Positions 63,929 to 64,000 of a DNA stretch of 64,000 nucleotides are shown piece by piece; positions within the stretch are counted from its first letter, which is position 1, and each line of letters starts with the position of its first letter. The position numbers were made by a program, and so were the translations under genes. The notes under the pieces were generated by a model, which saw only the letters and a list, made by a program, of their open reading frames with translations, searched no databases and was not told the origin of the DNA. This DNA is from Pycnopodia helianthoides (lineage: Eukaryota; Echinodermata; Asteroidea; Forcipulatida; Asteriidae): NCBI GenBank assembly GCA_032158295.1, contig CM063258.1, positions 15,227,703 to 15,291,702 of the forward strand, in the 5' to 3' direction.

Positions 63929-64000
63929 CTGGAAGTGAAAAAATAGTCTGGCTCCTTTTTGATACTTGAGAATCAGTATTCAAGACTGATTAATGTAAAC

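Overview
This is a eukaryotic genomic window with large spliced genes (GT-AG introns, consistent exon phases), dense dispersed repeats, SINEs, MITEs and long microsatellites. The proteins are close to vertebrate orthologues (RAB14 is 215 residues with near-complete identity), while the repeat landscape is not vertebrate-like. I infer a marine invertebrate deuterostome, most likely an echinoderm; the species cannot be fixed from sequence alone.

Layout. (1) 1-4085, minus strand: 5' part of a TDRD5-like LOTUS-domain gene (germline RNA regulator), running off the left edge. A LINE relic lies in its first intron. (2) 4086-14214: about 10 kb without host genes. It holds a deleted P-superfamily element with a THAP exon (6330-7888, 8-bp target duplication), two large palindromes with related apices, a second element with tandemly doubled ends (10150-11021) and a TTAA-flanked MITE. 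(3) 14215-18553, minus: SLC39A7/ZIP7, three coding exons. (4) 18554-20588: head-to-head promoter interval shared with TSC1, containing a dispersed repeat with a 36-bp TIR-only insertion. (5) 20589-37113, plus: TSC1 (hamartin), 18 coding exons reconstructed, with one apparent 1-base frame break in the exon starting at 29827. (6) 37114-46600: TSC1 3' flank and repeat-rich intergenic DNA, including a 2.6-kb fold-back structure carrying two tandem TTAA MITEs and an 800-bp TTTG microsatellite. (7) 46600-53229, plus: RAB14, a 5'UTR exon plus six coding exons. (8) 53230-62711: 3' flank and intergenic repeats. (9) 62712-62894, minus: last coding exon of a tektin-like gene (possibly TEKTL1/CCDC105), the rest lying beyond the right edge.

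The host genes do not form one pathway: TDRD5 acts in piRNA/germ granule biology, SLC39A7 moves zinc from ER/Golgi to cytosol, TSC1 is the scaffold of the TSC complex that restrains mTORC1, RAB14 controls Golgi-endosome traffic, and tektins are axonemal. From memory, their human counterparts lie on 1q25 or 9q22, 6p21, 9q34, 9q33 and 19p13, the four MHC paralogous regions. The window therefore looks like a piece of the pre-duplication proto-MHC linkage group. No CRISPR, operon or prokaryotic feature is present. The most unusual structures are the P-like element family and the palindromes at 7985-8709.
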